Shown piece after piece: positions 46,601 to 54,671 of a stretch of DNA of 64,000 nt. Position 1 is the stretch's first letter; every line of letters starts with the position of its first letter. A program made the translations under genes and the position numbers. The stretch covers positions 1,178,001 through 1,242,000 of the forward strand of contig OZ260106.1 of NCBI GenBank assembly GCA_965284645.1, in the 5' to 3' direction. Source of the stretch: JAIBAJ01 sp965284645. GTDB taxonomy: Bacteria > Bacteroidota > Bacteroidia > JAIBAJ01. The notes beneath the pieces are model-generated. The model saw nothing but the letters and a program-made list of their open reading frames with translations. It was not told the DNA's origin and made no database searches.

Positions 46601-48355
46601 AATACAGGAGGAAGTAGCTGGTTTGGAGAACAAGCCGGACAAAACAGCAATGGATTAGCAACCTATTACAATTCCTATTTCGGATTTAGGGCAGGTTTGA
46701 ATGGCACCTCCGCCTCCGAAAACGTAGCCTTAGGTGCTTTGGCCTTAGCCTCCAATACAACCTCAAGCTACAATACCGCCCTTGGAACCTATGCCTTAAG
46801 ATTTAACACGGGTTCTGGAAATACAGCACTCGGCCACAATGTGCTGTTTAATAACACCAGCGGTTCGGATAATGTAGCCATTGGTCGAAATGCCGGATAT
46901 GCAACCACCACAGGCGCTGGAAATGTTTTTATCGGTACAAATGCTGGCTATTATGAAAATGGAAGCAATAAGCTGCATATTGACAATTCCCAAACCACTA
47001 CTCCGCTCATTTATGGCGATTTTAGCAGTGATTTTGTGAATATAAATGGAAAGTTGGCTGTTGGAACCACCTCTCCAAGCTTTGATATAGCTTTTGGTGG
47101 TGATGGTACAACGGATCGAAAAATCGCCATGGAAAGAAATACAACCGCAGCTGATGGAAATGATTTGACTATTCAAGCCGGAGGAACCGCTATTGGTGTG
47201 CCAAATGCAAACGGTGGCAATTTAATTTTCCATAGTGGAATCTCTACCGGAAACGCAAACAGTGCCAGCGCCATCATATTTGGAACGGCATCACCTGGTG
47301 TGGCTGGAACAGGTAACCGAAACCCATCCGAGAAAATGCGGATTACTGCCAATGGAAATGTAGGTATTGGAACTACCGCTCCGATTAAAACCTTGGATGT
47401 TTTAGGAAAACTAGGTATTTATGCCGGACGTAACGGAGACCCTACCATCCGTGGCATGGTTTCCGGTTCGTGGACCAGAATTGGTAGCACTGATCAAGGG
47501 TTGGCCATGTGGGGTAACAATGCCGTGGAAACCGACGATGCTCCCGGCTTATTTGTTACCGGAACAAACAATGTGGGTGTCGGTACCACCAATGTTACCA
47601 AAGCTAAATTGGAAGTAAATGGATCTCAAAACACTACGCTTTCATATGGTTATTTGAACAGTAGCGGAAACACCGGAACCAGCTCAAACCAAACTGTTCC
47701 CTATTCCATTTATGCCTCTTCCAGAATAGCAGCAACTGAGTTCAATGCCTATTCAGATGCAAGGATTAAAAATGTAAAGGGGATTTCGAACAGCGCCAAT
47801 GACTTGCAACATTTGCTTGGTATTCAAATCACCGACTACACCCTCATCGACACCATCGAAAAAGGAAACTTCGCCTACAAAAAAGTCATTGCCCAACAAG
47901 TGCAACAAGTCTACCCACAAGCGGTAAGCACCATGACTGATGTAATTCCAAATATTTACAAACTGGCTGAAATGCAACAAGGAACCATTCAACTTGACAA
48001 TTCTCTAAAGGCCGGCGATAAGGTAAAACTGATTTTTGAAAACGGTATGGAAATGGTCGAAGTGCTTACCGCCAATGCCCATTCATTCCAAACCAATTCT
48101 GGAAAAAGCGGAAAGGTTTTTGTTTACGGGATTGAAGTAGCTGATTTCCACACCGTTGATTACGAAGCCTTGTCGACCCTAAATATTTCGGCCACCCAAG
48201 AATTGTTTAGAATGGTAAACCGTTTAAGTTCGGAGAATGAAGAACTGAAATCAAAAATGGAAAGCTTTTCGGCCGACTTGAAATTCATCAAGGCACAACT
48301 TGAAACAAAGCCAAGTACTTCCAATAAAGCGGAATCGAGTCTGAGCCAGTATTAA
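43652..48355 (+). CDS. large secreted fibre-like protein with collagen-like repeats and S74 chaperone domain
   Basis: 1567 residues with a signal peptide (MRKSLLFLFLLVFSKLNLNS). Two Gly-X-Y collagen-like stretches occur (about 74-92 and 358-465, mostly GATGLTGATGxxGAVGATG units). Many copies of NVGIGTTxPSEKLxVxG follow, as in phage-type tail fibres and Bacteroidota surface proteins. A block of about 95 residues (FGSGNPTYIMANYPVVGFN region) is duplicated. The C-terminal part has an S74-type intramolecular chaperone pattern (YSDARIKNVKGI ... GNFAYKKVIAQQVQQVYPQA) and a coiled coil (about 1515-1550). It lacks a T9SS sorting domain. A trimeric fibre is the likely form. Confidence 0.8.
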   Translation: MRKSLLFLFLLVFSKLNLNSQNVGVDVASPQQKLDVNGGLRIGMTSVGLAGSIRWTGSAFEGHDGSAWMPLGSGAGGATGATGPTGSTGPTGATGFLQNGSTAGNTAYWNGTAWVTSSSNIFNNGGGVGIGTSNPTNAKLHVENPGQSTMARFGSGNPTYIMANYPVVGFNSYFGAGSWRYGSSSYGGLIGMDPFTGRIFLSTSSSAGTADGAATMTDVINIVPNANVGIGTTAPSEKLDIFGNLDLSAVQPLLKFSATGTPRTSNITATFSPTATSGQTMLFNLSNNTATGVTEIMRLQGDGKVGIGTTSPSERLDVAGKTKTTTFQMTNGAVANYVLQSDASGNATWVAPSSLGVTGPTGAVGATGATGLTGATGLTGAVGATGATGLTGATGLTGATGSTGAVGATGATGLTGGTGPVGDTGAAGPTGLTGATGQTGATGSTGAVGATGAAGPTGLTGATGFLQNGTSSGNTPFWNGTAWVTNSSNIFNNGGNVGIGTTSPSEKLEVAGALKASGGGVFGNNVTSTGNYYFDNTGGTGSAPPFRIDGNADKLYIIAESQSGGPTGTEIRLRTASTAGSAADRVVVNKDGNVGIGSSAPIAKLDVNGNASISSTLGVGVVSPTNAPVQMGNNSGTQARFGGSNPLFLMSNYPTVGFNTYYGSGAWRYNTANFGALIGMETGTGRIFISTSGVSGSSDAAATMTDAVNILSSGNVGIGTIAPSDKLEVVGNTKTTNLQVVSGASAGYVMQSDATGNASWVAPTSLLVSETDPEVTVSTTNSVPTWNGTSLTDGTITDNGNVGIGTNLPSEKLEVAGKTKTSDFQMTNGASNNFILKSDATGNATWAAVQTLEIDPQVSSSGTNYVPRWIGTTLDDGSIQDDGTFVGIATAPVNGNRLTVNGKTSTTTLQVSSGATANYILQSDASGNGTWVNPNTSIAPNKLQDADANTKVEVEKNANEDKIRFSMAGVEYLLLDKGHHYVSNTGGSSWFGEQAGQNSNGLATYYNSYFGFRAGLNGTSASENVALGALALASNTTSSYNTALGTYALRFNTGSGNTALGHNVLFNNTSGSDNVAIGRNAGYATTTGAGNVFIGTNAGYYENGSNKLHIDNSQTTTPLIYGDFSSDFVNINGKLAVGTTSPSFDIAFGGDGTTDRKIAMERNTTAADGNDLTIQAGGTAIGVPNANGGNLIFHSGISTGNANSASAIIFGTASPGVAGTGNRNPSEKMRITANGNVGIGTTAPIKTLDVLGKLGIYAGRNGDPTIRGMVSGSWTRIGSTDQGLAMWGNNAVETDDAPGLFVTGTNNVGVGTTNVTKAKLEVNGSQNTTLSYGYLNSSGNTGTSSNQTVPYSIYASSRIAATEFNAYSDARIKNVKGISNSANDLQHLLGIQITDYTLIDTIEKGNFAYKKVIAQQVQQVYPQAVSTMTDVIPNIYKLAEMQQGTIQLDNSLKAGDKVKLIFENGMEMVEVLTANAHSFQTNSGKSGKVFVYGIEVADFHTVDYEALSTLNISATQELFRMVNRLSSENEELKSKMESFSADLKFIKAQLETKPSTSNKAESSLSQY

Positions 48356-48383
48356 TCCCTTGTAAATACTTAATTATCAGCAA

Positions 48384-50210
48384 ATGAAAGCGAAAGTCAA
48401 GTACTTGGTTGGGCTGTTTTTTCTTTGGCATCAAGCCTTCTCCCAAATCTACAACCAATCCACCCTCACCATCCAATCCGGTGCCAACCTCTATTTTGAT
48501 GGTCACAGCCAAAACCAAAGTGGAGGTGCGATCAACAATGCTGGAAACCTTCATTTGAAAGGGGATTTTAATAACAGTGGTACGGCCTTAATTGCAGGAA
48601 AGGTAATTGCCGATGGCACAACAAGTGCACAAACCATTTCGGGAAATTCCAATTTCAACACTTTCGAAATTGACAATGCAAGTGGGGTGGCTGTTTCTAG
48701 CGGTGCAACAGTAAATATTGTTCCTACAGCGACTGTTGGTTCTTTGAATTTGAAAAATGGAACCTTTACTGCCCCGATGGGAACCGTGGCTTTAAAATCA
48801 AATAGCAATGGAACCGCCTATTTGGATAATTTCTCCTCGGGCATGAATGGTCTATATAATCCTTCTTCCTTGCTTACGGTTGAACGGTATATCCCCGGTG
48901 GAACAATGTACCATTATCTAAGCACACCCGTTAGCGGAACGTTTATTGGCGATTGGGCCGATGATTTTTCAATTGCCGGACAGGATGGCTTTATAAATGA
49001 TGGCGTGACCAATACCTTTCCTTGGCCTACCCTTTGGCGTTACGAAGAATCCAATACCAGTCCGAATATGATGATTGGGTGGATTGCTACTACAGGCTCT
49101 TCACAACCCCTCGATAGGGTAAGAGGATACGCTTGCTTGTTTAGCGGAACAACCGTAGATGTAACGGGAACAGTGAGCTCCATCACCCCAACCCGACTGG
49201 TTTCCCATACCACCTCCACGCAACCCTTGTCGGATGGTTGGAACCTGGTGGGTAACCCTTTCCCTTCTATTTTAGATTGGGACCTAGCTTATGCCCAAAA
49301 TTCAACCCGAGTTGCTGCTACTATTTACCAATGGAAGGTGAATCAATATGTTTCCTACAATGCACTTTCTGGTGTTTCTATCAATGGAGGAAGCGATCAG
49401 GTAGCCTCTTCACAAGGTTTTTTTATCCGTTGTAACGCATCCGGTAATTTCACCTTGCCCAATAACACCCGAGCTACGGGTACCAACGCTGCCTTTTTTA
49501 AACAAGAAGAACCTGATTTGCCTTTTATTCGGCTGGGAATCGGACAAGGTGAGGCCTTGGTGCAAGAGGGAGCCAATTGGGACGAAACCGTTGTCTATTC
49601 GCATATCCATTCATCAGATGGATTGGATGAAATAGGCGATGCTGAAAAGCTTTTGACCGGTGGAACCCCTGTTCTATCGCTGTTTTCGATACAAGAAGAA
49701 AGAGCCCTAACCATGAATGCCTTTCAGCAAATTAATGCTGGACAAGTGATTCCATTGGGTTTAAGAAAGCTTTCTTCTGGGAAATACACTTTCTTGGCCA
49801 AAGAAATTTTTAACATGGGTGGATTAAAAGTATATTTCGAAGATCGATTGCAAGGCCAATTAATGGAATTGCAAAGTGGTAGCCGGATTGAAGTCTTGCT
49901 GGGTGCCGATGAACCCGAAACCGGACGATTTTTCCTGAGATTCGGAACCGAGGCATTGGACCAAAACACCGATCCTACCAACAAAGTGCTTTTATATATG
50001 CACAACAATACCTTGAACCTCGTTCGGCAACTGGCTACTGAGCCTGCCCAAATCGACCTCTTGGATATGTCGGGGAAAAGGGTTGCTCAATTTGAACTCG
50101 ACCACCAAACCTCCGCCCAGTTTGCTTGTCAAGCCTTGAGCAAAGGTGTTTACATTGCTCGATATAGGTCGGGTGAAACAATGGAAGTGCAAAAAGTAGT
50201 GGTAGAATAA
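48384..50210 (+). CDS. T9SS-secreted surface protein
   Basis: 608 residues. After a signal peptide (about 1-20) comes a beta-rich region with repeated Gly/Asn motifs (GANLYFDGHSQNQSGGAIN, GNLHLKGDFNNSG). A conserved Bacteroidota module includes SDGWNLVGNPFPSILDW. The C-terminal about 75 residues resemble a type A sorting domain (IDLLDMSGKRVAQFELD ... LSKGVYIARYRSGETMEVQK). It should cross the outer membrane by the type IX system. It starts 28 bases after the fibre-like gene, so both are probably on one transcript. Confidence 0.8.
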   Translation: MKAKVKYLVGLFFLWHQAFSQIYNQSTLTIQSGANLYFDGHSQNQSGGAINNAGNLHLKGDFNNSGTALIAGKVIADGTTSAQTISGNSNFNTFEIDNASGVAVSSGATVNIVPTATVGSLNLKNGTFTAPMGTVALKSNSNGTAYLDNFSSGMNGLYNPSSLLTVERYIPGGTMYHYLSTPVSGTFIGDWADDFSIAGQDGFINDGVTNTFPWPTLWRYEESNTSPNMMIGWIATTGSSQPLDRVRGYACLFSGTTVDVTGTVSSITPTRLVSHTTSTQPLSDGWNLVGNPFPSILDWDLAYAQNSTRVAATIYQWKVNQYVSYNALSGVSINGGSDQVASSQGFFIRCNASGNFTLPNNTRATGTNAAFFKQEEPDLPFIRLGIGQGEALVQEGANWDETVVYSHIHSSDGLDEIGDAEKLLTGGTPVLSLFSIQEERALTMNAFQQINAGQVIPLGLRKLSSGKYTFLAKEIFNMGGLKVYFEDRLQGQLMELQSGSRIEVLLGADEPETGRFFLRFGTEALDQNTDPTNKVLLYMHNNTLNLVRQLATEPAQIDLLDMSGKRVAQFELDHQTSAQFACQALSKGVYIARYRSGETMEVQKVVVE

Positions 50211-50281
50211 ACCCTTGACTTTTTAACAATTGACCTTTAGCGAAATTATTTTCACCAGCTACTTTTTACACTAAGCTGGAT

Positions 50282-50289
50282 TAGCTTTG
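50282..50289 (+). promoter_or_regulatory. -7 promoter box TAGCTTTG for the DUF4271 gene
   Basis: Exact TAnnTTTG match ending 4 bases before the GTG start at 50294. Transcription would begin at or next to the start codon, so the mRNA may be leaderless. Confidence 0.55.
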
Positions 50290-50293
50290 CTAC

Positions 50294-51157
50294 GTGGTTC
50301 AGGATACGCTCAATAGCATCGGAAAAGATAGTCTAGGTTTAGTACCAGATAGTCTGCACGCTGCTACTGTGGCACCTGCTCCGGCACAAGCAGTAAAACC
50401 AGCGCCCAAACCTCCCCGAAAAATTGTTTACACTACCTCTCTTTTTAAGGGGCACGAACTACAAAAAACCCATACCGATGGTCTAATTCGAGATACGGCT
50501 CGCGAAGAATGGTTGATCGGTCTTTTAGTAATAATCCTTGCTGTAATTGCCTACTTGCGAGTGAGTTACTATAAACGCTTTACCCAACTCATTTCGGCTT
50601 CTTTCGACTTCCAATTGAGCAACCAAATGGTACGAGAAGAAAGCGTTTTAACCCAACGTGTTTCCCTTTTCCTGACCGGAATTTTTTGGGTAGCCTTGCC
50701 CTTGTTTCTTCTTCAGGCTATTCGGTATTTTCATATTCCGCTCTACAATGCAGGGCCCTATTCCGGATTGCTGGTTTTTCTTACTTTACTGGGCTTGGTC
50801 GCTTTAATGTATGGTCTTAAGGTGTTCAGCATCCGATTGTTGGGTAGTATTTTCAAAGTGGAGAAGGAAACCGAGGCTTATATCTTCAATGTTTTCCTTT
50901 ACAATAAACTTTCAGGTCTGCTTTTATTGCCACTGGTAATCCTAATTCGCTTTATGCCCGAAGATTTTGCAGAAGTTTTTTTTATCGCAGGTCTTGCTGT
51001 TCTAGGGATTGCCTTTATTGCCAGAATGGCCAGAGGAATTTTAATTGGATTATCTAAAAAGGGTGTTTCCTTGGTTCATTTAGTTTTATACTTTTGCACC
51101 CTCGAAATATTACCTATCGTATTGGGTATAAAATTTTTATCAGAACAACTGGTCTAA
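50294..51157 (+). CDS. DUF4271 membrane protein
   Basis: 287 residues from a GTG; there is no in-frame ATG until after the first membrane helix. A Pro/Ala-rich N-terminal segment is followed by about seven membrane helices (first at about 75-92). Conserved stretches include ALMYGLKVFSIRLLGSIFK and YIFNVFLYNKLSGLLLLPL. The family is restricted to Bacteroidota, usually lies just upstream of hemD as here (21 bases), and has no established function. The gene pair suggests an envelope role connected to, or only co-expressed with, haem synthesis. Confidence 0.8.
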   Translation: MVQDTLNSIGKDSLGLVPDSLHAATVAPAPAQAVKPAPKPPRKIVYTTSLFKGHELQKTHTDGLIRDTAREEWLIGLLVIILAVIAYLRVSYYKRFTQLISASFDFQLSNQMVREESVLTQRVSLFLTGIFWVALPLFLLQAIRYFHIPLYNAGPYSGLLVFLTLLGLVALMYGLKVFSIRLLGSIFKVEKETEAYIFNVFLYNKLSGLLLLPLVILIRFMPEDFAEVFFIAGLAVLGIAFIARMARGILIGLSKKGVSLVHLVLYFCTLEILPIVLGIKFLSEQLV

Positions 51158-51178
51158 GTAAAACGCTACTAAAAAAGG

Positions 51179-51943
51179 ATGGAGAAAGAAATCAAACCAA
51201 AAGTAAAGACCATACTGGTTTCTCAGCCAAAACCTGAAACCGAAAAAAGTCCTTATTTTGACATGATCAAAAAGTTTAATGTCAAAATTGACTTTAGGCC
51301 TTTTATTAAGGTAGAAGGAATTCCTGCCACCGATTTTAGGAAGGATAAAATCAATATTCTAGACCATACGGCTATCATTTTTACAAGCCGCAATGCCGTC
51401 GACCATTTCTTTCGCATCTGCAATGAAATGAGAATTACGGTGCCCGAATCCATGAAGTATTTCTGTATTTCCGAAAGCACTGCCTTCTATTTGCAGAAAT
51501 ATGTGGTTTACCGCAAACGCAAAATATTTTACGGTAAATCAACCCTGAAAGACCTCTCCGAAGTTGTAAAAAAGCATAAAGAAGAGAAATTTCTACTTCC
51601 TAGCACCGATATTTATAAAGAGGAAACGCCTCAAACCTTGGAGGAGTTCGGAATCTCGTACAACCAAGCTATCATTTACCGCACCGTTGCCAGCGATTTT
51701 AGCGATTTACCCGAGCTGAACTACGATATGATTATCTTTTTCAGCCCTTCTGGCATTCGTTCCCTTTTCAAAAATTACCCCGATTTCAAACAAGGCGATA
51801 TCCGCATCGGTTGCTTTGGACATACCACCGCCAAAGCTGTGCTGGAACACGGTTTGCGTTTAGATATCATGGCTCCAAGTCCGCAGGCTCCATCTATGAC
51901 CATGGCTCTCGAGAACTACTTGAAGGAATCGAATAAGAAATAA
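51179..51943 (+). CDS. hemD: uroporphyrinogen-III synthase
   Basis: 254 residues. The fold pattern of HemD is visible: two alternating alpha/beta lobes with KTILVSQPKPE at the start, AIIFTSRNAVDHFF in lobe 1, and MIIFFSPSGIRSLF followed by RIGCFGHTTAKAVLEHGL in lobe 2. It cyclises hydroxymethylbilane to uroporphyrinogen III. Primary sequence is weakly conserved in this family, so the call rests on the motif pattern and on the DUF4271 neighbour typical of Bacteroidota. Confidence 0.85.
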   Translation: MEKEIKPKVKTILVSQPKPETEKSPYFDMIKKFNVKIDFRPFIKVEGIPATDFRKDKINILDHTAIIFTSRNAVDHFFRICNEMRITVPESMKYFCISESTAFYLQKYVVYRKRKIFYGKSTLKDLSEVVKKHKEEKFLLPSTDIYKEETPQTLEEFGISYNQAIIYRTVASDFSDLPELNYDMIIFFSPSGIRSLFKNYPDFKQGDIRIGCFGHTTAKAVLEHGLRLDIMAPSPQAPSMTMALENYLKESNKK

Positions 51944-52004
51944 TCGAAATCTTCCATTCCGGAATAAAGTAGGCAATAGACATTTTGTAAGTTGCTTTTT
52001 TTGA

Positions 52005-52155
52005 TTTGGCGGGTCCCATTCGCCACCACCATTCTCCCCTGATTAGGCAGTATACTGGGCTCATGGTCGGGCTATTCACTGCTAGTCCTCGGTCTGCTCC
52101 GTGCCTACGCATCCCTGTGGGCTATCCGTTTCTATCCCTACCCGGACGGAAGAAT
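52005..52155 (+). repeat. GC-rich dispersed repeat, copy 8
   Basis: TTGGCGGGTCCCATTCGCC, then the core (CCTCGGTCTGCTCCGTGCCT, GCATCCCTGTGGGCTATC) and CTATCCCTACCCGGACGG. With copy 9 it forms an inverted pair that is the reverse of the 18.5-18.9 kb block. Confidence 0.8.
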
Positions 52156-52242
52156 TAAAAATGGTAAATTAAAAATTAAGAATTGGAGGAGAATGGAAAG
52201 TGAGGAAGAGGAAATAGAAAAGAGGAAATAGGAAATAGAAAT

Positions 52243-52528
52243 TGCTAACTAATCGGGGAGCAGATGTGAGAAATAAACATCGCAAAGACCCGGGCATGAA
52301 ATACCGCTGCCCCGTACTTCACCAAAAACCGGGCACGAAGAACCCCAGGCAACGATAGAGCGTGGTACCCCACAGGACTGCGGAGGCACGGAGCAGGCCG
52401 AGGAGTACTAGCGATAGCGTGGCCCGAACGCCCCGGGTAGTCACTTCATTTTTTGGCGAATGGGTTTGGGGCGGAGGGAGCCTGCCAAAAAAACATTCTA
52501 CAATTATGCTTGCGTAAAGACTTTTATT
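52243..52528 (-). repeat. GC-rich dispersed repeat, copy 9
   Basis: About 285 bases, nearly identical and in the same direction as 61366-61649. It contains CACGAAGAACCCCAGGCAAC, the core (CGGAGCAGGCCGAGGAGT), GGGCGGAGGGAGCCTGCC and a shared tail ATTATGCTTGCGTAAAGACT. Confidence 0.85.
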
Positions 52529-52607
52529 TTTCCTGACTTGTCCACTCTGTTTTTTTATTTTTCATAAAATATTAATATACAGTCATTTAACCTATTTTTA
52601 GTGCTAC

Positions 52608-53799
52608 ATTTGTTGCACTAAGGTTTAAGTTTTGCTGAAAATTAGGGAAGTTCAAACAGGTTCTGGAAAGATTGCTGTTCAAGTATATTAAATACAAAAA
52701 CGAAAACGGGTTATTGTTAAGCATTTCGGATCTGCATCTAGTAACGATGAACTAGACAATTTGAAACAGGATGCTGAGCATTTTATTAATGATCATTCCA
52801 ATCAAACATCTTTATTTTCATTTACAAAGTCTGGGGCATATTCCTATCTTGAACAATATGAATGTATTGGATTCTATTATCGCCTTTTTTACGATACCAT
52901 CCAAAGATTGATTACACAAATTGGCATTGAAGCACTGATTTCGAATTTATTCAAAGAGTTAAAAGCTCAGGGTATTCACTACATCGTAGGAGCAAGGTTG
53001 GGAAATTTGCCACAAATTTTTTTTGATGAGATAGACTCTAGAATAAGTAGAGAAGATGGCAATACAATCAGACTCAACACAGACAGAGGATATCTAATAT
53101 GCAGCTTCTCCAATGCATGATACCGAAAGGACAAACATGAAATGGAAAAGCAAATCATAAAGGCTCAGAACATCATAAAGGCACCTTCGAAAAGCACCAA
53201 AACCAAGTTTGTAGAGGCACAAAATGAAACGCTCAAGCTCAAAGAAGAGCTTATCGTAAAAGCCACAAAACTCTTTGGAGTAAAAGGCTATTACACTGAC
53301 TTAGATGATCAAAAACTATCCACCAGTAAGGTTATTGAAAGAGATCAGGAACTTTACAAAGTAGAGCAAGCTTTTAGGATTGCAAAGTCAGACTTAGAGA
53401 CCCGTCCTTTTTCCCACTTTAACCCAAATTAATCAATAGGAGGATTTATTAATCCGAAATACTTGATTTAGTTGGGGTTACCCCGATTTAGCAGTTGTTA
53501 TCAATTTGGCTATACAAATTGATTTACAACTGGTTAATCGTTTATGCATTTCTAATGCGTAATCTGGGTTTAAGGAGGATCCCATAAAACTTCACATGCT
53601 TATTTGCTTCTTAGCCTTGGCAATATCAAAGCATATAGAAATCAAAACAGGATTATCAACTAGACGCTTCATAACAGAGTTTAAAAAGATTACGGATGCC
53701 AGAATGCTCAATAAACTCACACAAAAAGAAGTAATTGTAAAAGGGAAACCAACTAAAATATCAGAAGAATTATTAGCCAAGCTGAATTTGTTGCACTAA
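52608..53799 (+). pseudogene. IS1634-like transposase relic, interrupted by a MITE
   Basis: One frame from 52635 reads LKIREVQTGSGKIAVQVY, then a TAA (52689-52691), then KRKRVIVKHFGSASSNDELD and on to a TGA at 53118-53120. The same frame resumes (MEKQIIKAQNIIKAPSKST ... KSDLETRPFSHF), where the 146-bp MITE and its 5-bp duplication interrupt it. Beyond the MITE the frame continues KEDPIKLHMLICFLALAISK to LAKLNLLH*. The total is about 340 residues versus about 500 or more for intact enzymes, so the catalytic middle is largely deleted. The 14-base sequence ATTTGTTGCACTAA occurs at both ends as a direct repeat (52608-52621, 53786-53799). The family call rests on the C-terminal sequence pattern. 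Confidence 0.75.
53423..53568 (+). mobile_element. MITE-like 146-bp element, copy B, inside a transposase relic
   Basis: Intact copy, one base different from copy A. It is flanked by TTTAA at 53418-53422 and 53569-53573. Removing the element and one TTTAA restores the transposase frame (HF|KEDPIKLH), which defines the element ends and the 5-bp target duplication exactly. Confidence 0.92.
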
Positions 53800-54473
53800 A
53801 GTGGACAAGGCAGGAAAACTTATGTGGCAAAACTGACGTAATGGACTGTCAATGGATACAGAAATTGCACAGTTTGGGTCTACTTTGTAGTTGTTACCTT
53901 CCTAGTGAAGTAACAATGAGGATAAGAACAATAGCGCGTCTTAGAAAATCCATTGTAGAAGATTGTTCAAAGCTCACCAACAGAATGCAAAAATCATTGC
54001 GGCTGATGAATCTGAGATTGGATGTGGTGATTAATGATATCATGGGTGTGTCTGGGAGAAAAATAATAGAGGCCATACTATCGGGCGAGACCGACCCTGA
54101 TAGGCTTTCCAAACTTGCAGACAAAAGAGTAAAGAACAGCAGGGAAACCATAGCAAACGCCTTACATGGACAATTTCAGGCAGAACGATTGTTTGAGCTT
54201 AAACAAAACTATAAACAATTTTAAGCTTTACTACTCGACATCAAGGAATGCGATTTAATGCTTGAAGAGATATTAGCCTCGCATACAGAGGATGTCGTAT
54301 TGCCCGAAAACTTCGAAAGAGTAAAAAAGCAACTAAAAGGCAAGAATCAAGCTAGTTTCGACTTACAAGAATTTAGTTGCAAGATGGTAGGGGTAAACTT
54401 GTTTAAAATAGAAGGAGTGAGCGTAAACACGGTTTTGACTTTTTTATCAAATCACAATCATATAGAAAAATAA
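53800..54473 (+). pseudogene. IS110-family transposase fragment
   Basis: In one frame: GKTDVMDCQWIQKLHSLGLL, then RTIARLRKSIVEDCSKLTNR, IMGVSGRKIIEAILSGETDP, a TAA stop at 54222-54224, then ALLLDIKECDLMLEEILASH and ending VGVNLFKIEGVSVNTVLTFL. These match the middle of IS110 transposases. The N-terminal DEDD catalytic start and the C-terminal transposase_20 region are missing, so it is dead. It abuts the IS1634-like relic. Confidence 0.8.
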
Positions 54474-54646
54474 GTTAAATAGCTGAAAAACAATAAATTG
54501 TACGTATAGAAATTCCTTTGCAATGGTCTCATTATGCTTTCGGCAATGGATTCTGGACGGAAGCATTTTCAATCATTTTACTGTATTTAAATACCGAAAG
54601 GGTAAGAATTTCAAAATTATGGAATTTAAGCCGGATACCACTACTC

Positions 54647-54654
54647 TACATTTG
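54647..54654 (+). promoter_or_regulatory. -7 promoter box TACATTTG for the giant T9SS protein
   Basis: Exact TAnnTTTG match 17 bases before the TTG start at 54672; this spacing supports the TTG. Confidence 0.6.
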
Positions 54655-54671
54655 CCCCAAATAAGTACATT

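Noticed and set aside
52608..53799. ATTTGTTGCACTAA at both ends as terminal repeats of an insertion sequence
   Set aside because: The copies are direct, not inverted, and the right one encodes the last codons and stop of the transposase relic, so they are not assigned as terminal inverted repeats.
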